Numbered from the stretch's first letter, positions 27,251-36,886 are shown. The stretch is 64,000 nt of DNA from an uncultured Bacteroidales bacterium (GCA_902775375.1 CACYLU010000009.1:20827-84826), one strand, 5' to 3'. Program-made: numbers and translations. The notes: generated from the sequence alone by a model not told the origin.

Positions 27251-27294
27251 GAACGGAGAACGAACGGAGGATGAACGGAGGATGAACGGAGAAC
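27251..27294. repeat. Four perfect-length 11-bp tandem units
   Basis: Units at 27251, 27262, 27273 and 27284. The outer two read GAACGGAGAAC and the inner two GAACGGAGGAT. The array is symmetrical in unit order (A-B-B-A) and ends 58 bp upstream of the -33 box of the restriction-modification gene. Confidence 0.9.
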
Positions 27295-27352
27295 CACCGA
27301 CTGTGATACGAACAATGTTAAGAGAAAAGCCGCAACTTCAAACATCAAAACA

Positions 27353-27384
27353 TTTGCTAATACAAAGCAAAACACTTATATTTG
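27353..27384 (+). promoter_or_regulatory. Promoter of the restriction-modification gene
   Basis: TTTG (27353-27356), exactly 20 nt, TATATTTG (27377-27384). The ATG is 35 nt further. Full match to the phylum consensus. Confidence 0.85.
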
Positions 27385-27419
27385 TAGTGTAATTTGTAGA
27401 ATCAATTAAACTTATAGCA

Positions 27420-29963
27420 ATGGCATACCCAAGCAACATATTAGAAGAGGAACTCAAGAACAGGGTAAGGGAAGACTATTTCAGCAAATATGACGCAGCT
27501 CCCATCCTGGGTGACGTTGATTTTGCGGTAGCTATTCCAGCAACTGGGCCACAGTTGTTTGAGACGGAATACCTGCTTTGGGCAGAAGCCAAGAAAGGGA
27601 CATCTCACAACATCTACCATTCAATAGTGCAGCTCATACTGACCATTGGCAAGGCAAGGACTTTCGACAAATTCATGCCACCTAAGTATCTCGGTGCATT
27701 TGATGCTGAAAAGATTGCTTTTATCCCTTACAACTCGGTAATAGACGTTTTTTCGCAAAACGACTTCAACTGGAACGTAAAGCCGTCGGATCACAGCTCA
27801 AAGGAGTTCCTGCAATTATCATCATTGGTAGAAGAAACAATTAACCGACAACTACTTCTATTCAAATATGATACTGATGACAAGGAGCTGAGGAAGTTCA
27901 TAAAAAACTTCTTCAAGTACGACCCTTCAAGCACCAAGATACGCATCAGCAAAAGCAACTTCATACATATCTATCAGAAATGGCTGGCAGAGGTGAAACC
28001 TTCTATCAACATCAACTGGGATTTGGCAAGGAATAGCGGAATATATCCGGGCGATTTCTATTTAGCCGACATCTTGTCAAAAGATAATTCCACTTTGAGA
28101 GACAAATTAAATGTATTGTTGCGTACAGACCATTATGTGCTTGACAGAAAAATAAATGATTTAGGACTGACTAATCAGATGATTGCCCACTTCACCGACG
28201 ATGGTAAAGCACATACGCTTTTTTGGAACAGATATAGCCGACCACCAAAACGCGAGTATTGGGACGAGATTATCAAACGTCAGGACTTATTAGTGCCCGA
28301 TGACGTGAGGGAGCGCAAGGGGTCGTTCTTCACGCCCAAAAGATGGGTGGAGCTGTCGCAGCAATACTTGGCTGACGAATTGGGCGAAAACTGGCAGGAA
28401 GAATACATGGTTTGGGACTGCTGCGCTGGTACTGGCAACCTGCTGGCTGGTCTTAGCAACAAATTCAACATTTGGGCTTCTACCATCGACAAGCGTGATG
28501 TGGATGCCATGCACGACCGCATAAAGCGCATGAACGAGGAGTCGCCTAACGGCGATGGCAGTAACCTGCTTGACAGCCATGTATTCCAGTTCGATTTCCT
28601 GAACGACCCTTTCAGCAAACTGCCCAAGGGCCTGCAGAACGTTCTCAACGACCCCGAGCGCAGAAGAAAACTCGTGATATATATCAATCCGCCCTATGCG
28701 GAGGCAAGTAACGCAAGGACTTCTTCGGGAACTGGCGAGAACAGACCAGGTGTCTCGGATAGTGCTACCAGGGCTAAATACAAAAGCCAATTAGGCAAAG
28801 CCGCCAATGAGCTTTTTGCTCAGTTTTATGCTAGGATTGTAAGCGAAATTCCTACATGCGAGCTTGCAGTGTTTTCAACTTTGAAAACACTGCAAGCTCC
28901 CAACTTCACGGAATTCAGGCAGAAATTCCCAGCGAAGCTGGGACGAATTTTTTTGGTTCCTGCCAACACCTTTGATAACGTAAAAGGCGACTTCCCCATA
29001 GGCTTCCAGATATGGCACACTGCTATAAAAGAAGAATTTAGAAAAATAGAAGCTGATATTTTTGATGCTAAAGGGGGATTCTTTGGGCACAAATCATTAA
29101 TACCATACTCAACAGACATAGTTATAAATAGGTGGCTAAATAAAAACTATGACAAAGAAGGGAAACAAATTGGATGGTTACGTTTTGTCCCTAATGATTT
29201 TCAAAACAACAGAGGTGTTTATATTTCCTCAGAAGCTAAAGATAGTGATATAAGAGAGTCACGTGTTACAGAAATCTCTATTAATAACTTCAATATTATT
29301 TCCATATATTTAGCTGTTCGCCTCTGCATCGAAGCCACATGGCTAAATGACCGTGACCAATTCTTGTATCCCAATGATGGCTGGAAGGATGATGATTTGT
29401 TCAAGAATGATTGCCTGGTTTTCACCCTGTTTCATGGGCAAAACCGCATAAGCAATCAGCATGGCACCAACCACTGGATTCCCTTTACAGAAAGCGAGGT
29501 GAATGCCAGGGATAATTTTGCCAGCCACTTCATGACAGACTATATCAGCGGCAGGAACCGCCCTAAGAAAGAAAAACAACAAGGGGAATTGTTTGAAACG
29601 TCAGCATCAAACGAGAAAGGCAATAAGCCATTGGAATTTTCTCCAGAGGCAACCGCTGTAATGGATGCCGGCAGAGAACTGTGGCGATACTATCACAGCC
29701 AGCCAAATGCCAATCCCAACGCCTCGTTCTATGACATACGCCTGCACTTCCAAGGCACGAAAGCCACAACTAAAGGAAAAGTTCAAATGAACTCAGACAG
29801 TAATGATGTAACATATACAGCTCTTATCAAGACACTGCGTGAACGCATGGCTGCATTAGCGAAAAGAATAGAGCCAAAAGTCTATGAATATGGCTTCTTG
29901 AAAGGAACTATCAATGACTATAATCTAAAAAAAACAAATAGCTATGAAGAATTGGAGAATTAG
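27420..29963 (+). CDS. Single-chain restriction-modification enzyme (type IIG-like)
   Basis: 847 aa. N-terminal nuclease-like part: GDVDFAV (31-37) and WAEAKKG with E56-x-K58, fitting a PD-(D/E)xK site. Central N6-adenine methyltransferase: AdoMet motif DCCAGTGN (333-340) and catalytic NPPY (423-426). The remainder (about 450-847) should contain target recognition. No separate specificity or endonuclease gene is nearby, so cutting and methylation are probably both in this chain. Its last 20 nt overlap the GH106 start. Probably acquired with the flanking low-GC section. Target sequence unknown. Confidence 0.85.
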   Translation: MAYPSNILEEELKNRVREDYFSKYDAAPILGDVDFAVAIPATGPQLFETEYLLWAEAKKGTSHNIYHSIVQLILTIGKARTFDKFMPPKYLGAFDAEKIAFIPYNSVIDVFSQNDFNWNVKPSDHSSKEFLQLSSLVEETINRQLLLFKYDTDDKELRKFIKNFFKYDPSSTKIRISKSNFIHIYQKWLAEVKPSININWDLARNSGIYPGDFYLADILSKDNSTLRDKLNVLLRTDHYVLDRKINDLGLTNQMIAHFTDDGKAHTLFWNRYSRPPKREYWDEIIKRQDLLVPDDVRERKGSFFTPKRWVELSQQYLADELGENWQEEYMVWDCCAGTGNLLAGLSNKFNIWASTIDKRDVDAMHDRIKRMNEESPNGDGSNLLDSHVFQFDFLNDPFSKLPKGLQNVLNDPERRRKLVIYINPPYAEASNARTSSGTGENRPGVSDSATRAKYKSQLGKAANELFAQFYARIVSEIPTCELAVFSTLKTLQAPNFTEFRQKFPAKLGRIFLVPANTFDNVKGDFPIGFQIWHTAIKEEFRKIEADIFDAKGGFFGHKSLIPYSTDIVINRWLNKNYDKEGKQIGWLRFVPNDFQNNRGVYISSEAKDSDIRESRVTEISINNFNIISIYLAVRLCIEATWLNDRDQFLYPNDGWKDDDLFKNDCLVFTLFHGQNRISNQHGTNHWIPFTESEVNARDNFASHFMTDYISGRNRPKKEKQQGELFETSASNEKGNKPLEFSPEATAVMDAGRELWRYYHSQPNANPNASFYDIRLHFQGTKATTKGKVQMNSDSNDVTYTALIKTLRERMAALAKRIEPKVYEYGFLKGTINDYNLKKTNSYEELEN

Positions 29964-32900
29964 CTTGGGCGTTTGTGCCTGCCTGCTCTTCGCAATGGGC
30001 AGTTGTGGCATACCAGCGGCAGACGAGAATCTGTATGCTGAGTTTCAGAACCCACCAGCTGAGGCAAGACCTCGTGTATGGTGGCACTGGATGGATGGTA
30101 ACATCACCAAAGATGGCATCTACAAAGACTTGACTTGGATGAAGCGGTCGGGCATTGCCGGCTTCATGAATTTCGACGCCGGCTTCAGAACACCGTTGCT
30201 CATCGATAAGAAAGTGGCATACATGACAGACGAGTGGAAGGATGCTTTTGCTTACACTGTTCATCTTGCCGACTCACTAGGTTTGGAGATGTCTGTTGCG
30301 GCATCGCCAGGTTGGAGTTTCACGGGTGGTCCGTGGGTAGAGCCTAAGGATGGCATGAAGAAACTGGTGTGGCGAGAAATGCGCTTAGAGGGTGGAACCA
30401 CTTACGATGGTTTGCTACCCGCTCCTTATAAAACCATTGGAGCTTTCCAAAACGTACCTCGTGCCACCGGCAACAATATCAATGGTGGTGGTGAGAACCC
30501 AGGCGAAGGCTATTATGCCGACATCGCTGTCTTGGCATTCAAATTACCTGAAGCTGATATTAACTTAGCAGCTTTGAGCCCAAAGATCACATCCAGTGGG
30601 GGCACATTCTCTTTGCAAAAGCTCACCGACGGCGACCTTACCAATGCTGACTTATTAGCGCCTGGACCAGGTGGAGCTAATGGCAAGGCTTGGATACAAT
30701 ATGAGTTCAGCGAACCACAAACCGTGAAGGCACTCACCATCATGGATGGAAGGATTCGTGGCCAATGGGGTGCCCCCAAGCAAGAAATCAACAAGGTATT
30801 GCAGGTTAGCGACGATGGCAAAACCTTCCGCGAGATATGCAAAATACCTAACAGCTCTGCTCCACAAGGCACGGTAGATATCCCCGCCACTACAGCCAAG
30901 TATTTCCGCTTAGTAGTTGACAATATCGTAACCGTCAGTCCTTATGCTGCGTTGATGGGTGTAAGCATTGAGCCTCAAGCTGAACCTACCCCCATCGCTG
31001 AGTTTGTGTTGCATAGTGTGAGTCGTATCAACCACGCTGAAGAGAAAGCTGGCTATGCTTCTCCAGCCGACCTGGCACTCTACGACACACCCGATGAAGC
31101 AGCAGTGGTGAATTTGGAGGATGTGATTGACATTACCGACAAGGTACAGGATGGACGCTTGACATGGGATGTGCCTGAAGGTACTTGGAAAATTGCTCGC
31201 TATGGCTATTCACAGACTGGACATCAGAACAACCCTGCCCCACCCGAGGCTACAGGCTTTGAAGTTGACAAGATGGATCCTATAGCTTTCAGAGCTTACA
31301 TGGACCACTATCTCGGCATGTACACTGATGCTTCCAAAGACCAGTTGGGCAAGGTGGTGAAATATATCATGACCGACAGCTACGAGTCAGAGCAAGAGAA
31401 TTGGACCCCAGCCATGGAGGAGGAGTTCGAAGCTCGCAATGGCTATAGTTTACGTCCCTGGATGCCTGTACTGATGGGTCAGATTGTAAACAGTTCAGAG
31501 GAGAGCGAACGCTTCTTGCGCGATTGGCGCAGAACCTTGGGCAGTTTGGTAACAGACTATTGCTACAACCTGCTGACCGACATTTTGAAAGAGCGTGGCA
31601 TGGGTCGCTATACCGAGTCACACGAAAATGGACGCGTATATCTGGTGGATGGCATGGAAGTGAAAGCAAAAGCCAACGTGCCAATGTCAGCCGCATGGAT
31701 GCCCAACAACACGGGAGCCTCTACCCCACCCATGAGCCGTGCCGACATTCGTGAATCGGCTTCGGTGGCACATATCTACGGACAGAACTTGGTGGCTGGT
31801 GAATCACTCACAGCCCCTGGTGGCGAGGGAGCTTCATATGCATATCATCCTGCCAACCTGAAGGCTATTGCCGATATGGAGATGGCAAGTGGTTTGAACC
31901 GTTTCGTCATTCATACCTCAGTTCACCAACCTCTTGACGAGTTGAAGCCTGGCTTAGGCTTAGGTCCTATCGGACAGTGGTTCAACCGCCTCGACAACTG
32001 GTCTGAATCTGCTTGGGCTTGGATGGACTATATGGCTCGCAGCTGCTACCTGTTGCAGCAAGGCAAGTTTGTGGCTGACATCGTATATTACTATGGCGAG
32101 GATAACAACATCACAGGTATGTTTGGTGCTGAGCAACCTCCATTCCCAACTGGATATAACTACGACTACATCAACAGCGATGCCTTGCTGAACCTGCTGA
32201 CCTTCAAGGGAGGCAACCTGGTTACACCCAGTGGCATGAGTTATCGCATGCTGGTACTCGACCCGAATGTGAAGCGCATCCCATTGGATGTACTGAAGAA
32301 GATTGCCGAGCTGGCTAAGGCTGGTGCCGTGATTTGTGGTGCAAAGCCTGAGTTGCCTGGTCGCCTGACTGATGATGTAGATGAATTCAACAAGCTGGTC
32401 AGTGAGATTTGGGATGGCAACTTGAAGAATGTATATCATACCAGCGACATGAAGAATGTATTAGACCAACTGGGTGTGAAGCCCGACGTTACCATCGGTG
32501 ATGACCTGCGATTCGTGCATCGCCATACTTCTCGGGCCGATATCTATTGGATTAACAACCCCGAAGGACCAGACAAGACCGTAGAGCTGTCGTTCCGTGT
32601 CAAGGGCAAGAAGCCAGAGATTTGGCATCCTGAGACAGGCAAGCGTGAGGATGTGACCTATCGCACCGAGGGTGACCGTACCGTGGTAAAAGTGAATTTG
32701 GTAGAGAACGATGCCTTGTTCGTGGTGTTCAACGGTCCTGCTGAGCAAGAGGCTGTTACCTTGCCAGAATTGAAAGAGGTGCATGTAAATACCGTCAACA
32801 TACCTTGGGATGTAACATTCCAAGAAAAACGCGGAGCGCCAGCCACAGCCCACTTCGACCAGCTTATCAACTTGGCCGACAGCGATGTGGATGGCATCAA

Positions 32901-33264
32901 GTATTTCAGTGGTGTGGCTACCTACACTAGCAGCTTCGAGGTAAAGGACGACGAGCTTGACGCTCGCCAGATATTGCTCGACTTAGGCAAAGTAGGTGTG
33001 ATGGCCGAGGTTACCATCAATGGCAATAACTTAGGCGTATATTGGAAGACACCTTATCGCTTAGACATCACGGAAGCCCTGCATGCCGGCAAGAACGATA
33101 TTGAGGTGAAGGTGACCAACTTGTGGATCAACCGATTGATAGGCGACTCTCGTCCTGAGGTGACTGAAAAGGTTACTTGGTCGCAATATCCGTTCTATAA
33201 TCCTAATTCCCAGATGTCTCCATCTGGTCTGATGGGACCTGTTAGTTTGATTATCTGTAAATAA
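29944..33264 (+). CDS. GH106-type alpha-L-rhamnosidase-like lipoprotein
   Basis: 1106 aa. Lipobox at MGSC (Cys21). The N-terminal block RPRVWWHWMDGNITKDGIYK and AASPGWSFTGGPWV match GH106 proteins as I know them. A discoidin/F5-8-like insert is likely near 210-340 (VKALTIMDG, KYFRLVVDNI). The C-terminus has a beta-sandwich (ARQILLDLGKVGVMAEVTING). Likely removes rhamnose from plant pectin side chains or glycoconjugates. Starts 20 nt inside the upstream restriction-modification gene; no own promoter found. Confidence 0.85.
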   Translation: MKNWRISLGVCACLLFAMGSCGIPAADENLYAEFQNPPAEARPRVWWHWMDGNITKDGIYKDLTWMKRSGIAGFMNFDAGFRTPLLIDKKVAYMTDEWKDAFAYTVHLADSLGLEMSVAASPGWSFTGGPWVEPKDGMKKLVWREMRLEGGTTYDGLLPAPYKTIGAFQNVPRATGNNINGGGENPGEGYYADIAVLAFKLPEADINLAALSPKITSSGGTFSLQKLTDGDLTNADLLAPGPGGANGKAWIQYEFSEPQTVKALTIMDGRIRGQWGAPKQEINKVLQVSDDGKTFREICKIPNSSAPQGTVDIPATTAKYFRLVVDNIVTVSPYAALMGVSIEPQAEPTPIAEFVLHSVSRINHAEEKAGYASPADLALYDTPDEAAVVNLEDVIDITDKVQDGRLTWDVPEGTWKIARYGYSQTGHQNNPAPPEATGFEVDKMDPIAFRAYMDHYLGMYTDASKDQLGKVVKYIMTDSYESEQENWTPAMEEEFEARNGYSLRPWMPVLMGQIVNSSEESERFLRDWRRTLGSLVTDYCYNLLTDILKERGMGRYTESHENGRVYLVDGMEVKAKANVPMSAAWMPNNTGASTPPMSRADIRESASVAHIYGQNLVAGESLTAPGGEGASYAYHPANLKAIADMEMASGLNRFVIHTSVHQPLDELKPGLGLGPIGQWFNRLDNWSESAWAWMDYMARSCYLLQQGKFVADIVYYYGEDNNITGMFGAEQPPFPTGYNYDYINSDALLNLLTFKGGNLVTPSGMSYRMLVLDPNVKRIPLDVLKKIAELAKAGAVICGAKPELPGRLTDDVDEFNKLVSEIWDGNLKNVYHTSDMKNVLDQLGVKPDVTIGDDLRFVHRHTSRADIYWINNPEGPDKTVELSFRVKGKKPEIWHPETGKREDVTYRTEGDRTVVKVNLVENDALFVVFNGPAEQEAVTLPELKEVHVNTVNIPWDVTFQEKRGAPATAHFDQLINLADSDVDGIKYFSGVATYTSSFEVKDDELDARQILLDLGKVGVMAEVTINGNNLGVYWKTPYRLDITEALHAGKNDIEVKVTNLWINRLIGDSRPEVTEKVTWSQYPFYNPNSQMSPSGLMGPVSLIICK

Positions 33265-33281
33265 TTTATTGAAATTGCGAT

Positions 33282-35750
33282 ATGAGAAAAGCATTGTTCC
33301 TATTGGCTGTGACATTGCCTTTGCTGGTCAATGCCCAACGCCAGGAAACCCTGTTGGAGAAAGGTTGGAAGTTCGTCAACCATGAAGTGGCTGATGCGTG
33401 GCAAACCGACTATAACGACAGCAATTGGCAGACGGTGACCGTTCCCCACGACTGGGCCATCTATGGTCCGTTCGATGGCAACAACGATCGTCAGATGGTG
33501 GCTGTTGAGCAGGATGGTGAGAAAGAAGCCTCACGGAAGTCTGGTCGCACAGGTGGTTTGCCTTTCGTGGGCATAGGGTGGTATCGCCACACCTTCGATG
33601 TACCGGCAGGCAAGCAGACATCACTGGTGTTCGACGGTGCCATGAGCGAGGCTCGCGTCTATGTCAACGGACAGGAAGCCATCTTCTGGCCCTACGGCTA
33701 CAACTCGTTCTATTGCGACGTGACACCTTACATCCATGCCGATGGAAAGAACAATGTAGTGGCGGTCAGGTTAGAAAACCGTCCATCGTCCTCACGCTGG
33801 TACCCTGGTGCTGGCCTCTATCGCAATGTGCATGTGGTGACCACCGACAAGATTCATGTTCCAGTGTGGGGTACGCACATCACTACCCCCTATGTAGGGC
33901 ATGACTACGCCTCCGTGAGTTTGCGCATCTCGCTGAGCAACACCGAGCATCAGCAGATGGTTCGTTTCGTTACCGACATCATTTCTCCCGATGGCAAGAC
34001 GGTAGCCACCAAAGACGATACCAAGATGGCACTCCACGACATCGCCTTCGGACAAAACTTCATTGTTGATCATCCACAACTATGGTCGCCCGAGACTCCT
34101 TATTTATATAAGGCACTCACCAAAATATTTGTCGATGGCAAGCAGGTAGATGAATACACCACCCGTTTCGGCATCCGCAACATCGAGTATGTGCCCGAGA
34201 AAGGTTTCTTCCTCAACGGCCAGCTGCGTAAGTTCCAGGGCGTGTGCAACCACCACGACCTCGGACCTTTAGGTTCGGCCATCAACAAAGCGGCCCTTCG
34301 CCGTCAGCTTACTCTGCTGAAAGACATGGGCTGCGATGCCATCCGTACTTCGCACAACATGCCTGCCCCCGAATTGGTGGAGCTGTGCGACGAGATGGGT
34401 TTCATGATGATGGTAGAGCCTTTCGACGAATGGGACATGGCGAAGTGCGAGAACGGCTATCACCGTTTCTTCAATGAATGGGCTGAACGCGACATGGTGA
34501 ACATGGTGCAGCACTATCGCAACAACCCCAGTGTGGTGATGTGGAGCATCGGCAACGAAGTGCCCAACCAGCGTGACCCCGAGAGCTACAAGACATTGGC
34601 TTTCTTGCAGGACATCTGCCATCGCCTCGACCCCACTCGCCCAGTAACGGTGGGCATCGACCAGGCCGACAACTCCCTGCACAACGGCTTTGCCGCCACC
34701 ATCGACATCCCTGGTTTCAACTATCGTCTGCCCTTCTACCAAGAGGCCTACGACATTCTGCCACAAGGCTTGGTATTGGGTTCAGAGACAGCATCTACCG
34801 TCAGCTCTCGAGGGGTGTATAAGTTCCCAGTCGAACTGAAGAAAGGGGCTGTCTATCCCGATATGCAGTCTTCAGGCTATGACACCGAAGCATGCCCGTG
34901 GTCCAATATCCCCGATCTGGATTTCGCTATGGCTGATGACAACGTGTGGGAAATCGGACAATTCGTGTGGACAGGCTTCGACTACTTGGGTGAGCCTACG
35001 CCCTACTACGACAACTGGCCCTCACACAGCTCATACTTCGGTATCATCGACTTGGCATCCCTCCCCAAAGACCGCTACTACTTGTATCGCAGCATTTGGA
35101 ACAAGCGTGAGAGCACTTTGCACATCCTGCCCCACTGGACATGGAAAGACCGCAAGGAGCAAGTCACTCCTGTATATGTATATACCAGCTATCCCGAGGC
35201 AGAGCTATTTATCAACGGCAAGAGCCAGGGCCGCCAGCACAAATGGTCGGCAGCAGAGGCCAAAGCCCAGGCAGCAGCTTTGGGCGAGAAAGCCGTGATG
35301 CACCGCTATCGTCTGATGTGGGAAGATGTGAAATACGAACCTGGTGAGGTGAAAGTAGTGGCGTATGACGCCAACGGCAACAAAGCCGAGGAGAAAGTGA
35401 TTCGCACGGCTGGCAAGCCCCATCACTTGCAACTACAGGTGGATAGGAAGCAGCTTACAGCCGATGGCAAAGATCTAGCATATATTACCGTGAGCGTGGT
35501 AGATAAAGACGGCAACCTCTGTCCTGACGATGGCAGAGAGGTGACCTTCAAGGTAAGTGGTGCCGGCACCTTCCGTGCTGCAGCCAATGGCGACGGTTCA
35601 TGCCTTGATCTCTTCCACCTGCCTCATATGCATGCTTTTGCCGGACAACTCACGGCCATCGTACAGAGCAGCGAGCAGGCTGGCAGCATCACGCTGCAAG
35701 CCACAGCCAAAGGCTTGAAGCCCGGAAGTATTACTTTGCAAACAAAGTAA
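33282..35750 (+). CDS. GH2-family beta-galactosidase
   Basis: 822 aa. Signal peptide 1-18 (VNAQR). Sugar-binding domain (20-180, YGYNSFYCDVTPYI), immunoglobulin-like domain, TIM barrel with acid/base Glu426 in SIGNEV and nucleophile Glu502 in GSETAS. A DUF4982-like and further beta domains close the protein. Follows GH106 by 17 bp and probably acts on the same glycan. GC- and C-rich codons compared with the 24-27 kb genes. No SusC/SusD pair nearby. Confidence 0.92.
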   Translation: MRKALFLLAVTLPLLVNAQRQETLLEKGWKFVNHEVADAWQTDYNDSNWQTVTVPHDWAIYGPFDGNNDRQMVAVEQDGEKEASRKSGRTGGLPFVGIGWYRHTFDVPAGKQTSLVFDGAMSEARVYVNGQEAIFWPYGYNSFYCDVTPYIHADGKNNVVAVRLENRPSSSRWYPGAGLYRNVHVVTTDKIHVPVWGTHITTPYVGHDYASVSLRISLSNTEHQQMVRFVTDIISPDGKTVATKDDTKMALHDIAFGQNFIVDHPQLWSPETPYLYKALTKIFVDGKQVDEYTTRFGIRNIEYVPEKGFFLNGQLRKFQGVCNHHDLGPLGSAINKAALRRQLTLLKDMGCDAIRTSHNMPAPELVELCDEMGFMMMVEPFDEWDMAKCENGYHRFFNEWAERDMVNMVQHYRNNPSVVMWSIGNEVPNQRDPESYKTLAFLQDICHRLDPTRPVTVGIDQADNSLHNGFAATIDIPGFNYRLPFYQEAYDILPQGLVLGSETASTVSSRGVYKFPVELKKGAVYPDMQSSGYDTEACPWSNIPDLDFAMADDNVWEIGQFVWTGFDYLGEPTPYYDNWPSHSSYFGIIDLASLPKDRYYLYRSIWNKRESTLHILPHWTWKDRKEQVTPVYVYTSYPEAELFINGKSQGRQHKWSAAEAKAQAAALGEKAVMHRYRLMWEDVKYEPGEVKVVAYDANGNKAEEKVIRTAGKPHHLQLQVDRKQLTADGKDLAYITVSVVDKDGNLCPDDGREVTFKVSGAGTFRAAANGDGSCLDLFHLPHMHAFAGQLTAIVQSSEQAGSITLQATAKGLKPGSITLQTK

Positions 35751-35751
35751 T

Positions 35752-36126
35752 ACCTTCGATTTTAGAAATTACATAGTTCAAGAGCATAGCTCAGTTCTTG
35801 CACTATACTAATACTTGAGACAGGTAGTTTTGTAAGACCTTCGATATTCGAAACATTGCATAGTTCAAGAGTATCGTTCAGCTCTTGAACTATGCCAATA
35901 GTTGAGACAAGTAGTTTTGTAAAACTTCCGTTATTCGAGACATTGCATAGTTCAAAAGCATAATCGGAGAGGCGTTAAGATTTTATGAAGATTTTGCGTG
36001 AAAGGGAAAATCAAATAAGAGTCGCGAAGCGCTCGTCTATTTTCCCTTAGCAAAAGCAAAATAAAATTAGCCTCGGAGGTTCAGCTCTTGAACTATGCCA
36101 ATAGTTGAGACAAATCGTTTTACAAA
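35752..36126. repeat. Three tandem ~87-bp hairpin units, third one interrupted
   Basis: Units begin at 35752, 35837 and 35924 (lengths 85, 87 and about 89 without the insertion). Unit 2 contains a perfect 13-bp inverted repeat, CATAGTTCAAGAG with CTCTTGAACTATG, around a 10-nt loop. Unit 1 is diverged. Unit 3 carries a 114-bp insertion (35965-36078) in the hairpin loop. The array fills the convergent gap between the GH2 gene and xth almost exactly; no gene is present. Confidence 0.85.
35965..36078 (+). mobile_element. MITE-like element, copy 1 (114 bp)
   Basis: Bounded by CGGAG on both sides. Just inside are imperfect terminal inverted repeats (AGGCGTTAA at the left; AGGCTAA read inward from the right). 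The interior has an AAGGGAAAAT/ATTTTCCCTT stem enclosing a GC-rich hairpin around GCGAAGCGC. Non-coding. A second copy in reverse orientation lies at 39243-39355, about 85% identical by eye. The copy splits a unit of the tandem array, which shows it was inserted. Confidence 0.75.
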
Positions 36127-36127
36127 A

Positions 36128-36883
36128 CTACACTTCAATCATCAGCTCCACTGGACAATGGTCAGAGCCAAAGATGTCGCTATGGATGCGAGCCCCCACC
36201 AACTTCTCATCCAGCCGCTTCGAAGTCAGGAAGTAATCAATACGCCACCCAGCATTCTTCTCACGCGCATGGAAACGATAGCTCCACCACGAATACTGGT
36301 TCGCCATGTCAGGATAGAAATAGCGGAAGGTGTCCGTAAAGCCACTCCCTAACAGCACCGTCATCTTCTGTCGCTCCTCATCCGTAAACCCCGCATTGCG
36401 ACGGTTCGTCTTAGGATTGCGCAAGTCAATCTCCTCATGCGCCACATTCATGTCGCCACACACAATCACCGGCTTCTTCGCATCCAGTGCCAAGAGATAG
36501 TTGCGGAAATCATCCTCCCACCTCATGCGGTAATCCAGTCGACGCAGTTCATCCTGCGAGTTAGGCGTATAAACCGTCACCAAGAAGAAGTCAGGCATCT
36601 CCAGTGTTATCACACGCCCCTCATGGTCATGCTCTTCAATGCCCAATCCGTAGGTCACCGCCACCGGTTCATGCCTTGAATAGATGGCAGTACCCGAATA
36701 CCCCTTCTTCTCGGCATAGTTCCAATAAGAGCGATAGCCCTCGAACTCCAGATCCAGTTGCCCCTCCTGCATCTTCGTCTCCTGCAGGCAGAAAAAGTCA
36801 GCGTCCAATGCCTTGAAAGCATCGGCAAACCCTTTGTCGGCACAGGCCCTCAGCCCGTTCACGTTCCAAGAAATCAGTTTCAT
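36128..36883 (-). CDS. xth: Exodeoxyribonuclease III
   Basis: About 251 aa from the ATG at 36883 (MKLISWNVNGLRA); earlier in-frame ATGs at 36886 and 36901. AP endonuclease / 3'-5' exonuclease of base-excision repair. Motifs: LQETKMQ (metal Glu), VCGDMNVAHEEIDL, and the C-terminal SDHCPV with catalytic Asp-His. Complete. It lies 26 bp after the Lrp-type gene; its stop meets the tandem repeat array. Confidence 0.96.
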   Translation of the reverse strand: MKLISWNVNGLRACADKGFADAFKALDADFFCLQETKMQEGQLDLEFEGYRSYWNYAEKKGYSGTAIYSRHEPVAVTYGLGIEEHDHEGRVITLEMPDFFLVTVYTPNSQDELRRLDYRMRWEDDFRNYLLALDAKKPVIVCGDMNVAHEEIDLRNPKTNRRNAGFTDEERQKMTVLLGSGFTDTFRYFYPDMANQYSWWSYRFHAREKNAGWRIDYFLTSKRLDEKLVGARIHSDIFGSDHCPVELMIEV

Positions 36884-36886
36884 CAT

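Larger units (their letters stand above)
26836..27419. other. AT-rich gene-free stretch before the restriction-modification gene
   Basis: About 580 bp without a credible gene. It holds A/T-rich tracts, a run of seven Cs near 26993-26999, the 11-bp tandem repeat at 27251-27294 and the promoter at 27353-27384. I see no tRNA-like sequence. Confidence 0.7.

Noticed and set aside
27184-27375. A 63-codon leftward frame with a hydrophobic start
   Set aside because: It covers the 11-bp tandem repeats and the promoter of the restriction-modification gene; no conserved feature.
35965-36078. CGGAG at both ends as a target-site duplication
   Set aside because: The neighbouring repeat units lack CGGAG, and the second copy keeps CTCCG at one end, so it is more likely part of the element.
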